From JBBSBL01 sp038251325 (GTDB lineage Bacteria; Actinomycetota; Thermoleophilia; Solirubrobacterales; Solirubrobacteraceae), in the NCBI GenBank assembly GCA_038251325.1, contig JBBSBL010000022.1, positions 1 to 36,988 on the forward strand: 36,988 nt of DNA, written 5' to 3'. Below the pieces are notes generated by a model. It was not told the DNA's origin. It worked only from the letters and a program-made list of their open reading frames with translations, and made no database searches. Within the stretch, counting starts at the first letter, position 1. The number at the start of each line of letters is the position of its first letter. A program made the position numbers and the translations under genes. Of this stretch, positions 16,263 to 23,013 are shown piece after piece.

Positions 16263-16790
16263 ATGCGCCAGCGACTGACCTACGCGAACGTCACCGCGAC
16301 GCTCGCGCTCTTCCTCGCGCTCGGCGGCGGCGCCTACGCGGTGACCGGCGGCCCCGCGGCGCGCGGGCGGGCCTACCGCGCCTGCGTGGCGACGTCGAGC
16401 GGGGCGATGCGGCTGGTCGCGGGTCGCAGGCGCTGCGGGCGGCGCGAGCGGCTGATCGTCTGGAACCAGGTGGGGCCGCGGGGCGTGGCCGGGCTGCGGG
16501 GTCCCGAGGGAGGCTCCGGGCCGCCGGGGGCGCCGGGGACCGATGGCGCCCCGGGCGCTCCGGGCGCGGCCGGGGCGACGAGCGTGACGGTGCGCACGGG
16601 GTTCTCGGGCGTCGCGAACTGCCTGCCGGGCGAGCGCGCCGTCGGCGGCGGCGCGACGGCCGGCACCGGCGGACAGCTCGTGTATTCGCGTCCGAACCCG
16701 ACGAGCGGCATGCCGACCGGCTGGAGGGCCACCGACAACAGCGCCGACGTCTTCTCCCCCACGACCTACGTCGTCTGCGCGGCGCCCTGA
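16263..16790 (+). CDS. Exported protein with a collagen-like repeat
   Basis: A 175-residue protein with an N-terminal export signal or anchor (LTYANVTATLALFLALGGGA). A short Cys-containing basic region follows. Then come about 12 uninterrupted Gly-X-Y triplets (starting GPRGVAGLRGPEGG and ending GAPGAAGAT, residues about 75 to 110), and a C-terminal beta-rich head with two Cys. Gly-X-Y repeats form a trimeric collagen-like helix in bacterial surface proteins. The 'TYANVxATLALFLALGG' signal is characteristic of proteins abundant in Thermoleophilia. The ATG at 16263 is chosen over upstream starts because GGAGG lies 5 bases before it (16253 to 16257). The function is unknown; it may be a cell-surface structural protein. 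Confidence 0.8.
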   Translation: MRQRLTYANVTATLALFLALGGGAYAVTGGPAARGRAYRACVATSSGAMRLVAGRRRCGRRERLIVWNQVGPRGVAGLRGPEGGSGPPGAPGTDGAPGAPGAAGATSVTVRTGFSGVANCLPGERAVGGGATAGTGGQLVYSRPNPTSGMPTGWRATDNSADVFSPTTYVVCAAP

Positions 16791-16812
16791 CCACCGCCTA
16801 GCATCCGTGAGC

Positions 16813-16901
16813 GGAGGGGTGGCAGAGTGGTCGATTGCGGCGGTCTTGAAAACCGTTGGGCCGGGCGACCGGCCCCGGGGGTTCGAATCCCTCCCCCTCC
16901 G
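16813..16901 (+). tRNA. tRNA-Ser (anticodon TGA)
   Basis: An 89-base class II tRNA. It shows the acceptor GGAGGGG/CCCCTCC, D-loop GAGTGGTCGATTGCGG, anticodon stem-loop with CTTGAAA (anticodon TGA), a long G/C-rich variable arm, the T arm GGGGG-TTCGAAT-CCCTC and discriminator G. CCA is not encoded. It reads UCA and, by wobble, other UCN codons. It is the second serine tRNA within 4.3 kb. Confidence 0.95.
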
Positions 16902-16945
16902 CTCGCTCGCCGCGTTGCGCCCGCGTCGTTCTCACCGGCCCGCGC

Positions 16946-17323
16946 CTACTCCGTCAACCCCACGGCCCCGAGCGCGTCGCGCGGATCGTTGAACCAGCGG
17001 AAGCGAACCGCCTGGCCGCCCTTGACCGTCCAGACGTAGCCCTGGCGCCAGGTGGTCTCGACCCCGCTCGCTCCCCGGCCACGGGCCACCGCGATCACCA
17101 CGACGTCGTCACCAGCATCGATGTAGCGCTCGGGTTCCGCGCGGAAATCGGGAAAGACATCGCGGACCCGGGCGAAGCTGGCCCGCCCGCGCAGTGTCCC
17201 GGGCTCCACGGCGTCCGGCGGGTTGACGTACTCGACGTCTTCAGCGATGAATTCACGCGCGGAGGCGTCGTTCGCCCAGGCCGCGTAGATCGCCTGGACG
17301 AGGTCGACGTTCTGCTGCGACAC
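16946..17323 (-). CDS. SnoaL/NTF2-like protein
   Basis: A 125-residue NTF2-like alpha+beta barrel. It has an N-terminal helix (NVDLVQAIYAAWANDAS), EFIAEDVEYVNPPDAVEPG, a helix RGRASFARVRDVFPDF, and strands with DDVVVIAVARGRGASG and YVWTVKGGQAVRFRWF. The last strand and the D-P-x-x-A-L end are typical of SnoaL-like proteins in Thermoleophilia. No catalytic residues can be assigned and the ligand is unknown. It lies between tRNA-Ser(TGA) and the nucleotidyltransferase pair, 21 bases after the stop of the latter. Confidence 0.8.
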   Translation of the reverse strand: MSQQNVDLVQAIYAAWANDASAREFIAEDVEYVNPPDAVEPGTLRGRASFARVRDVFPDFRAEPERYIDAGDDVVVIAVARGRGASGVETTWRQGYVWTVKGGQAVRFRWFNDPRDALGAVGLTE

Positions 17324-17344
17324 GATTGGCCGAGTATGCAGTTC

Positions 17345-17800
17345 TCACTCCGGCAGCGCGTCGAGGTCGACCAGGTCGATCGGGCGCCCGGCCGCCGCTT
17401 TCATCGCGCGCAGGTGGGCAAGCGAGCAGACCCTGACCTCGACGTCGTCGATGGCGCTCACCTCGGCGGCGGCGGCGAGCGCCTCGTACCCCGGCAGACC
17501 GGGGGCGCGCTGGACGACGTCGACGCCGCCGAGCGCGGTGTCGAGGGTGACGTTCCTCCCCGGGGAGAGGTCGCAGGACGCGAAGGGGCGGCCCCCGGCC
17601 GTCGGCAGTGTCGCGCCCAAGCCGACCAGCGTGTTGCCGATCGTCGCGAGGTTGGACGCATCGGGGTCCGGCACCAGGTCGAGGTCCTCGGTGGCCCGGA
17701 TGAACCCATGGGCGGCGACGGCGAGGCCGCCGATCACGACGAATCGCCCACGCTCCGCCTGCAACGCGCCGACCAGGGCGCGTGGATCGAAGCCGCTCAC
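17345..17800 (-). CDS. Nucleotidyltransferase-fold protein, possible toxin-like enzyme
   Basis: A 151-residue protein with the minimal nucleotidyltransferase fold. FVVIGGLAVAAHGF gives the GG turn. TEDLDLVPD gives the two-aspartate DxD metal site about 10 residues later, and GVDVVQ supplies a likely third acidic residue. The pattern matches AbiEii/MNT-type nucleotidyltransferases, some of which are toxins that modify tRNA or proteins. The start GTG at 17800 overlaps the stop of a 54-residue upstream gene by 4 bases (GTGA), a strong sign of co-translation. The C-terminal part (VCSLAHLRAMKAAAGRPIDL) is typical of stand-alone family members. Toxin activity is a hypothesis from context only. Confidence 0.7.
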   Translation of the reverse strand: MSGFDPRALVGALQAERGRFVVIGGLAVAAHGFIRATEDLDLVPDPDASNLATIGNTLVGLGATLPTAGGRPFASCDLSPGRNVTLDTALGGVDVVQRAPGLPGYEALAAAAEVSAIDDVEVRVCSLAHLRAMKAAAGRPIDLVDLDALPE

Positions 17801-17961
17801 CGCTCGAGACGGTTCGAAACCGGCTTGATCTTCCCGGCCTCGACGCACAGGCGCTGAAAGCGGGAGAGGCGCTCGGCCATCGTCAGCGCTCGCATCTCGG
17901 CCAGCCGAGCCTCGCGCCCGGCGACGAGATCTCGCTCCGCCTGTGAGGACTCGTCCGCCAC
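17797..17961 (-). CDS. 54-residue partner of the nucleotidyltransferase
   Basis: This small protein starts at the GTG at 17961 (VADESSQAERDLVAGREARL). It contains a predicted helical, charged stretch (LAEMRALTMAERLSRFQRLC) and a basic tail (KIKPVSNRLER). It ends in the GTGA overlap that starts the nucleotidyltransferase gene, and it precedes that gene as antitoxins often do. No domain is recognised; the length and helical content would fit a regulatory or antitoxin-like partner. It could also be a non-functional reading of leader DNA, but the exact overlap and coherent helix pattern favour a real gene. Confidence 0.5.
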   Translation of the reverse strand: MADESSQAERDLVAGREARLAEMRALTMAERLSRFQRLCVEAGKIKPVSNRLER

Positions 17962-18002
17962 GCCCTGAGGATAGGGTCGCAGGCGGGTGGTTCGAGCGCC
18001 GC

Positions 18003-18602
18003 CTACAGGCCCGGCGGCGGCACCGAGCCGGCCGCCGGCCAGGCGCTCGGGGGCGCGGGCGGCAGAGCGCCGTCCGGCCTGGGCGCCGGCGGCGCCGGAT
18101 CGGCCGCGACGGCTGAGCTCCGCGACAGCACTCCCCCCGCGAGGATCCCCAACGCGCCCGCGAGCGCGACGTAGCTGCCGCTCGCCAGCTTGAGGACCTC
18201 GCTCGGTCCGGGCAGGTCCGCCATCCGGTACCCGACGAGCGCCGTGACCGCGACGCCGAGCAGCATGAGCGCGGTCCCGTCGTCGACCGCGGCGAGCAGC
18301 CGGCGGCCGGTGAGCTCGAGCAGCGCGATGGTCCCGGCCGCGAGGGCCAGGCCGAGGAAGACGACGTCGAGCCCGTCGAAGGCCTGCCAGGCGGTGAGCT
18401 CGATCGGCCCCGAGGCGCGCAGCTGGTCGACGCCCGCACGCAGGAAGCCGCCGAAGCTGCCGAACTGCGAGGAGGCCTGACCGATCGAGTCGAGCACCCG
18501 CGCGGGGATCTCGAGCCGGTACCACGGCATCCACAGTCCGCCGGCCAGCATCAACGCGCCGAGCAGGGCGAGGCCGCGGCCGGTCGAACCGGAGGAGCGC
18601 AT
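18003..18602 (-). CDS. Four-helix membrane protein of unknown function
   Basis: A 199-residue protein with about four membrane segments. The first is LALLGALMLAGGLWMPWY (residues 10 to 27). The others are near residues 78 to 95 (VVFLGLALAAGTIALLEL), 105 to 123 (GTALMLLGVAVTALVGY) and 138 to 157 (SYVALAGALGILAGGVL). A cytoplasmic or external Pro/Ala-rich tail ends PPAPPSAWPAAGSVPPPGL. The opening helix with MPWY resembles small actinobacterial membrane proteins of unknown function. The ATG at 18602 removes a long upstream extension that has no membrane character. It lies 62 bases downstream of serS on the same strand. Confidence 0.65.
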   Translation of the reverse strand: MRSSGSTGRGLALLGALMLAGGLWMPWYRLEIPARVLDSIGQASSQFGSFGGFLRAGVDQLRASGPIELTAWQAFDGLDVVFLGLALAAGTIALLELTGRRLLAAVDDGTALMLLGVAVTALVGYRMADLPGPSEVLKLASGSYVALAGALGILAGGVLSRSSAVAADPAPPAPRPDGALPPAPPSAWPAAGSVPPPGL

Positions 18603-18664
18603 GCCCTCATCGTCGGGCGCCGGGCGCGAGGGGTTGAGCGGTGAACCGCCGCCGTTGGACGGGC

Positions 18665-19897
18665 TCAGCCGCCGTCCAGCACCGCCGGGGCGCCCCAGCG
18701 CTCGAGCACCTCGGGCAGCGCCACCGTCCCGTCGTCGCGCTGCCCGTTCTCGAGCAGGGCGATGATCGTCCGCCCGACCGCCACCGCCGTTCCGTTCAGC
18801 GTGTGGAGGACCTCGGGGCGGCCGCCGCCCTCCGGCCGCAGGCGCACGCCGAGCCGCCGGGCCTGGAAGTCGGTCGTGTTCGAGCACGAGGTCAGCTCGC
18901 GGTAGCGCCCCTGGCCGGGCAGCCACGCCTCGCAGTCGTACTTCTTCGCGGCGGAGGCGCCGAGGTCGCCGGCGGCGATGTTCACCACGCGGTAGGGGAC
19001 CTCGAGCGCCTGGAGGATCGACTCCTCGATCGCCAGCAGCCGCTCGTGCTCCGCCGCGGACTCCTCGGGCACCACGAAGGCGAACATCTCGACCTTGTCG
19101 AACTGGTGCACCCGGAAGATCCCGCGCGTGTCCTTGCCCGCCGCCCCGGCCTCGCGCCGGAAGCAGGGCGAGAAGCCGGCGTAGCGGGCGGGCAGGGCGG
19201 AGGCATCGAGGATCTCCCCCGCGTGCAGCGAGGCGAGCGCCACTTCGCTCGTGCCGACGAGGGAGAGGTCGTCGTCGGCGAGGCGGTAGATCTGCTGCTC
19301 GGTGTCGGGCAGGAAGCCGGTGCCGTAGAGCGCGGCCTCGCGGACGAGCACCGGTGGGATGACCGGCTCGAAGCCGTGCTCGCCGAGCACCTCGAGGACG
19401 TAGCGGACGAGCGCGAGCTCGAGCAGGACGAGGTCCCCGCGCAGGTAGGCGAAGCGCGCGCCCGACAGCTTCGCCGCGTGCTCGGTGTCGATCATCGCCC
19501 CGGCCAGATCCAGGTGGTCCCGGCCCGTCCGGCCGGCCTCGCCGACCTCGCGGAGCACCGTGTCCTCTGCAGCGGCCTGCGGATCGGGGAGGTTCGGCAG
19601 CGACGCCAGCGCCGCGTCGAGCTCGCGCTTGGCCGCGGCCTCCTCGTCGCTCAGCGCGCGCCCGCGCGCGGCGAGCGCGGCGAGCGCGTCGCGCTCCTCC
19701 GCGCTCGGGGCTCCGCTGCGCCCCCGGCTCGCGGCGTTCTGCTCGGCCCGCAGCGCCTCGAGCTCCGCGGTGAGCGCGCGCCAGCGGCCGTCGAGCGCGA
19801 GGACGCGGTCCACCTCGGCGGCGACATCCTCGCCGCGCCGGGCGAGCGCCGCGCGGACCGCGTCGGGATCGCGGCGGATCAGCTTGAGGTCGAGCAC
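18665..19897 (-). CDS. serS: Seryl-tRNA synthetase
   Basis: A 410-residue class II aminoacyl-tRNA synthetase that charges tRNA-Ser in the cytoplasm. The N-terminus MLDLKLIRRDPDAVRAALA is the canonical start of bacterial SerRS. It is followed by the antiparallel coiled-coil arm (about residues 30 to 105) that contacts the long variable arm of tRNA-Ser. Motif 2 is visible around FSPCFRREAGAAGKDTRG, with the ATP-binding Arg. The serine-site segment ELTSCSNTTDFQARRLG and motif 3 in GTAVAVGRTIIALLEN are also present. The length is close to the usual 420 to 430 residues. It lies 21 bases upstream of nothing coding on its strand, and cytochrome c precedes it at 19919. Confidence 0.97.
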   Translation of the reverse strand: MLDLKLIRRDPDAVRAALARRGEDVAAEVDRVLALDGRWRALTAELEALRAEQNAASRGRSGAPSAEERDALAALAARGRALSDEEAAAKRELDAALASLPNLPDPQAAAEDTVLREVGEAGRTGRDHLDLAGAMIDTEHAAKLSGARFAYLRGDLVLLELALVRYVLEVLGEHGFEPVIPPVLVREAALYGTGFLPDTEQQIYRLADDDLSLVGTSEVALASLHAGEILDASALPARYAGFSPCFRREAGAAGKDTRGIFRVHQFDKVEMFAFVVPEESAAEHERLLAIEESILQALEVPYRVVNIAAGDLGASAAKKYDCEAWLPGQGRYRELTSCSNTTDFQARRLGVRLRPEGGGRPEVLHTLNGTAVAVGRTIIALLENGQRDDGTVALPEVLERWGAPAVLDGG

Positions 19898-19918
19898 GCC
19901 CGCGCCGCCGGCGGGGGC

Positions 19919-20725
19919 TTACTTGCTGCCCGACAGGAGGTAGGCCACGAGCTGGTCGATCTGCTGCTTCGAGAGCGACTGGCCGAAGGTCGCCGGCATC
20001 ACGTTCGGCGGATAGCCCTTGGTGATCACCGCGCCCGGCTTGACGATCGAGGTGCGGATGAAGGCCTTGCCCTTCTTGCCGATCGTGGTGAGGTTCGGCC
20101 CGACCTGGCCCTTGGAGCCCGCCGGCGCGAAGGTGTGGCACGCCCCGCAGCCGGCGCTGGTGAAGACCGCCGCGCCGGCCGCGGCCTGGCTCGGCGCCGA
20201 GGGCTTCGTCGGGGCGGTCGTGCGGGGCGGGGGCGGGGCCTGCGCCGCAGGCGCCGGCGCCGGCGTCGTCGGGGCGGGGGCGGCCGGGGCCTGCGGGGCC
20301 GGCGGCTGCGTCGTGGTCGCGGGCGCCGGTCCGATCGGCGCCTTCACGTCCTGGCCGGCGTACTTGGCCACGAACGCGGCGACGAGGTCGGCGTCGGAGC
20401 CGACGACGATGTTCTGCGGCATGATCGCGCCGGAGAAGCCGCCGTTCTCGATCGCGAACTTCACCCGCACGGCGGACTCTTTGCGGACGTTGAAGTTCGG
20501 TCCGTTGGTGCGCAGGCGCGTGCGGACGTTCGAGGCCGACCCGTTGGACGCGGCGGCCGTGAGCGAGTGACAGCCCGAGCACCGCTCCTGGAAGAGCTCG
20601 GCGCCGCGGTAGGAGGCCGGCCGGGACTTCGACACCTGGATGTCGCTGGTGCCGCAGGCGGCGACGGCGCCCGCCAGCGCGGCGGTGCCCACGACGGCGG
20701 CGAGCATCTTGACCGGCCGGTGCAT
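19919..20725 (-). CDS. Diheme cytochrome c lipoprotein
   Basis: A 268-residue exported protein with two cytochrome c domains. The signal ends AGAVAAC with a lipidated Cys24. Heme 1 binds at C49-S-G-C52-H53 with a likely Met102 (IMPQN). A Pro/Ala/Thr linker of about 45 residues (about 130 to 178) follows. Heme 2 binds at C193-G-A-C196-H197 with a likely Met243 (NVMPATFG). The tail LSKQQIDQLVAYL is typical of class I cytochromes c. The protein would sit on the outside of the membrane and carry electrons between respiratory complexes, but the partner is not encoded nearby. The ATG at 20725 was chosen because it opens the signal peptide. serS follows 21 bases later on the same strand. Confidence 0.88.
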   Translation of the reverse strand: MHRPVKMLAAVVGTAALAGAVAACGTSDIQVSKSRPASYRGAELFQERCSGCHSLTAAASNGSASNVRTRLRTNGPNFNVRKESAVRVKFAIENGGFSGAIMPQNIVVGSDADLVAAFVAKYAGQDVKAPIGPAPATTTQPPAPQAPAAPAPTTPAPAPAAQAPPPPRTTAPTKPSAPSQAAAGAAVFTSAGCGACHTFAPAGSKGQVGPNLTTIGKKGKAFIRTSIVKPGAVITKGYPPNVMPATFGQSLSKQQIDQLVAYLLSGSK

Positions 20726-20781
20726 GCGGGCGCGGATACTACGTGATGGTCCCGCGCCCGCGCCGGGGCAGGAAGCCGCCG

Positions 20782-20815
20782 GGCGCCGGCGAACTCCGGA
20801 GCGCTCCCCGGCGCC
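20782..20815. repeat. Inverted repeat (hairpin) in divergent leader
   Basis: GGCGCCGG at 20782 to 20789 pairs perfectly with CCGGCGCC at 20808 to 20815. Between them lies GGAGCGCTCC (20798 to 20807), which is itself a perfect palindrome. It occupies the non-coding interval between the cytochrome c start (20725, minus strand) and the flavin reductase start (20970, plus strand). It could act as a dimeric operator or as RNA structure; no protein match is implied. Confidence 0.5.
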
Positions 20816-20822
20816 GGCTGAC

Positions 20823-20863
20823 GGAGCGCTCGCCCTCGGGACCTCGGTCCCGGCGAGCGCTCC
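20823..20863. repeat. Long two-tier hairpin in divergent leader
   Basis: GGAGCGCTCGCC (20823 to 20834) and GGCGAGCGCTCC (20852 to 20863) form a perfect 12-bp stem. Inside it GGGAC/GTCCC forms a further 5-bp stem with a CTCG tetraloop, leaving a 3-base bulge (CTC). The outer stem repeats the GGAGCGCTC core of the neighbouring palindrome. No T-tract follows in either direction, so a simple terminator is not supported. Confidence 0.55.
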
Positions 20864-20969
20864 CGACACGGCGGCAACCGAAGCCGGCGCCGGGGCCAGC
20901 GTCCTCGCCGATCCCCGCCGCGCCACCGGCTCCCCGGCCGGGCTCGGGCGGCTGCGATGATCCGCGCCC

Positions 20970-21494
20970 ATGCCGCCCGCCGAGCCCGCGCGGACCCTCC
21001 CAGCGCCGAGCCCCGCCGAGTTCCGCGAGACCTTCGGCCACTTCGCCACCGGGGTCGCGGTCATCACCGCGGCGGCCCCGGCCGGCACCGGCGGGATGAC
21101 CGCCAACGCGGTGTGCTCGCTGTCGCTCGACCCGCTGCTCGTGCTCGTGTGCTTCGAGAACGAGGCGCGGACGCTCCCGCTGGTCCGCGAGGCGGGCCGC
21201 TTCGGGGTCAGCGTCCTGCGCGCCGGCCAGGACGCGCTCGCGCGGCGCTTCGCCTCGAAGCTCCCCGAGGGCGAGAAGCTCGAGGGCGTGGCGCACCGCA
21301 TGGAGGCCGGCGCTCCGGTGCTCGCCGACGCGCTGGCCTGGACCGTCTGCGACCTGCGCGAGGTCGCGCCGGGCGGCGACCACACGATCGTCATCGGCGA
21401 GGTCGCGGCGCTCGGCGCGGGCGACCCCGGAGCCGGGCCGCTGATCTGGCACCGCGGCCGCTACGTCGGCCTCACAGCACCCCCGCACCCCTGA
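20970..21494 (+). CDS. Flavin reductase-like FMN-binding split-barrel protein
   Basis: A 174-residue protein of the flavin reductase domain family (PF01613). The N-terminal FRETFGHFATGVAVITA is followed by GMTANAVCSLSLDPLLVLVC, the flavin-contact region. The RFGVSVLRAGQDALARRFA segment and the end GPLIWHRGRYVGL, with the typical strand WHRGRY, complete the domain. These proteins reduce FMN or FAD with NAD(P)H and hand the reduced flavin to a monooxygenase. No partner monooxygenase lies next to it, though the P450 at 10 kb is the only oxygenase in view and does not need such a partner. The start ATG is preceded by no clear Shine-Dalgarno sequence. It overlaps the following minus-strand gene by 23 bases at the 3' ends. 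Confidence 0.88.
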   Translation: MPPAEPARTLPAPSPAEFRETFGHFATGVAVITAAAPAGTGGMTANAVCSLSLDPLLVLVCFENEARTLPLVREAGRFGVSVLRAGQDALARRFASKLPEGEKLEGVAHRMEAGAPVLADALAWTVCDLREVAPGGDHTIVIGEVAALGAGDPGAGPLIWHRGRYVGLTAPPHP

Positions 21495-21915
21495 GCCCGA
21501 GCACGACCACGACGCCCATCGCCGCCGCCATCACGCCGAGCTCGCGCCGAGCGATGGCGAGCACGACGTCGCGCTGGACCGCCTCGGGCTCGTCGCCCAC
21601 CTCCGCGGCGCGCGCGTAGCCGCGCGCCTCGAGCACGGTCTCCGCCGAGGCGACGCGCAGCTGCTCGGCCGCGAAGGACACCGCCGCGGCGATGAGCCCG
21701 TATGCGTACTGGAGGTCGCGACCGCGCTCGCCGGCGCCGAGCAGGAGCGCCGCGCCGAGCACCGCCGCGAGCAGCACGACGACCTGGGCGGCCCGTGCCA
21801 GCGGCCAGAAGGCCGCGCCCGTCCTCGTGCGCCAGAGGTCGACCGCACCCCGGGCGGCCGCGACGAGGGCCACCGCGCTCATCGCGACGCAGACACCCTC
21901 GTAGAGCCCGGTCAC
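21472..21915 (-). CDS. Small membrane protein of unknown function
   Basis: A 147-residue protein with three or four membrane helices. They are at LYEGVCVAMSAVALVAAARG (residues about 3 to 22), AAQVVVLLAAVLGAALLLG, LQYAYGLIAAAVSFAAEQLR and VMAAAMGVVVVLGL near the C-terminus. The GTG at 21915 gives a start directly ahead of the first helix; an upstream start exists but adds only polar residues. No family name can be given. It is transcribed away from the nuo operon, with about 80 bases between the two starts. A respiratory role is possible from position but has no further support. Confidence 0.65.
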   Translation of the reverse strand: MTGLYEGVCVAMSAVALVAAARGAVDLWRTRTGAAFWPLARAAQVVVLLAAVLGAALLLGAGERGRDLQYAYGLIAAAVSFAAEQLRVASAETVLEARGYARAAEVGDEPEAVQRDVVLAIARRELGVMAAAMGVVVVLGLRGAGVL

Positions 21916-21979
21916 GCGCGCGGGCTCGTGCGGTCGGGCACTAAGTAACAACGTGTCACAAGCGCGGTTCCCCCGGTGA

Positions 21980-21985
21980 TATAAC
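21980..21985 (+). promoter_or_regulatory. Probable -10 element of the nuo operon
   Basis: TATAAC is close to the consensus TATAAT. It stands out in otherwise GC-rich DNA, 9 bases upstream of the nuoA GTG at 21995. Transcription would start near 21991 to 21993, which leaves a leader of only a few bases. No strong -35 match was seen at the usual distance; GTGTCACA around 21953 to 21960 is the nearest candidate. No Shine-Dalgarno sequence precedes nuoA. Confidence 0.5.
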
Positions 21986-21994
21986 GCAGCGTGA

Positions 21995-22357
21995 GTGCTC
22001 CGAACCTACTTTCCCGCGATCGTCTTCCTCCTGCTCGGCGGCGGGATCGGCGCGACGTTCGCGGTGCTGAACTCCCGTCTCGGCCCGCGCACTCGGCGGC
22101 GGACGGAGTCCAAGCACAACCCCTACGAGTGCGGCCTGCCCTCGGAGATCAAGCAGGGGTTCCGCTTCGGCATCTCGTTCTACCTGATCGCGATGCTGTT
22201 CATCCTGTTCGACATCGAGGTGGTCTTCCTCTACCCCGTGGCCGTCCAGCTCCGGGCCTTCGGGTCCTTCGCGATGGTCGAGACCGTCGTCTTCGTCGCG
22301 CTGCTGTTCGTGGCCTTCGCCTACGTCTGGCGCCGGGGCGCGCTCGAATGGCGCTGA
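21995..22357 (+). CDS. nuoA: NADH-quinone oxidoreductase subunit A
   Basis: A 120-residue membrane subunit with three helices. It carries the family signature SKHNPYECGLPS in the first loop, with the reactive Cys region, and the second-helix FDIEVVFLYPVA with the conserved acidic pair. NuoA contacts NuoH, J and K near the quinone site of complex I. The GTG at 21995 starts immediately before the first helix. It is the first of the 14 nuo genes, and nuoB begins 10 bases before its stop. The leader is very short, so nuoA may be translated without a Shine-Dalgarno sequence. Confidence 0.96.
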   Translation: MLRTYFPAIVFLLLGGGIGATFAVLNSRLGPRTRRRTESKHNPYECGLPSEIKQGFRFGISFYLIAMLFILFDIEVVFLYPVAVQLRAFGSFAMVETVVFVALLFVAFAYVWRRGALEWR

Positions 22358-23013
22358 CCCGCGAGAAGCTCGGCGGCGAGGGCGACGACTTCCGCGCGCG
22401 ACAGCTAAAGGCGCGCGACCTGCTGCGCGGCGAGCTCGACGGGGACGACCTCGAGGCCTACGTCCAGGAGCGCGTGATCACCACGACGCTCGAGAAGGCG
22501 TCGAGCTGGGCGCAGGGCAACTCGCTCTTCCCGATGACCTTCGGGCTCGCGTGCTGCGCGATCGAGATGATCACCACCGTCGCCGGCCGGCTCGACATCG
22601 CCCGCTTCGGCTTCGAGGCCTTCCGCGCCTCCCCGCGCCAGGCCGACCTGCTCATCCTCTCGGGTCGCGTCTCGATCAAGATGGCGCCGGTCGTACGCCG
22701 CATCTACGACCAGATGCTCGAGCCGAAGTGGTCGATCGCGATGGGCGCCTGCTGCTCCTCCCAGGGCGTCTTCAACAACTACGCGATCGTCCCAGCCGAC
22801 AAGTTCATGCCGGTCGACGTCCACGTGCCGGGCTGCCCTCCGCGCCCGGAGGCGCTGATGCACGGCATCCTCCAGCTCCGCGACCTGGTCCAGGGCGATC
22901 CGAGCGCGGGCTGGCGCGACCGCTACGGCGCCGAGGGCACCGAGGAGGTCCTGCCCGCCCACGAGGACGACGACGCGGTGAACGTCTTCGGCGAGGACGC
23001 CCACCGTGCCTGA
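22348..23013 (+). CDS. nuoB: NADH-quinone oxidoreductase subunit B (N2 cluster)
   Basis: A 221-residue peripheral subunit that holds the terminal [4Fe-4S] cluster N2, which passes electrons to quinone. The four ligands are visible as the tandem C69-C70 (FGLACCAIEM), C135 (MGACCSSQG) and C163 (PGCPPRPEAL). The first 50 residues form a family-variable N-terminal extension, and about 40 acidic residues follow the core (EEVLPAHEDDDAVN). The ATG at 22348 overlaps nuoA by 10 bases; nuoC begins 8 bases before its stop. The protein docks with NuoC, D and I at the membrane surface. Confidence 0.97.
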   Translation: MALTREKLGGEGDDFRARQLKARDLLRGELDGDDLEAYVQERVITTTLEKASSWAQGNSLFPMTFGLACCAIEMITTVAGRLDIARFGFEAFRASPRQADLLILSGRVSIKMAPVVRRIYDQMLEPKWSIAMGACCSSQGVFNNYAIVPADKFMPVDVHVPGCPPRPEALMHGILQLRDLVQGDPSAGWRDRYGAEGTEEVLPAHEDDDAVNVFGEDAHRA

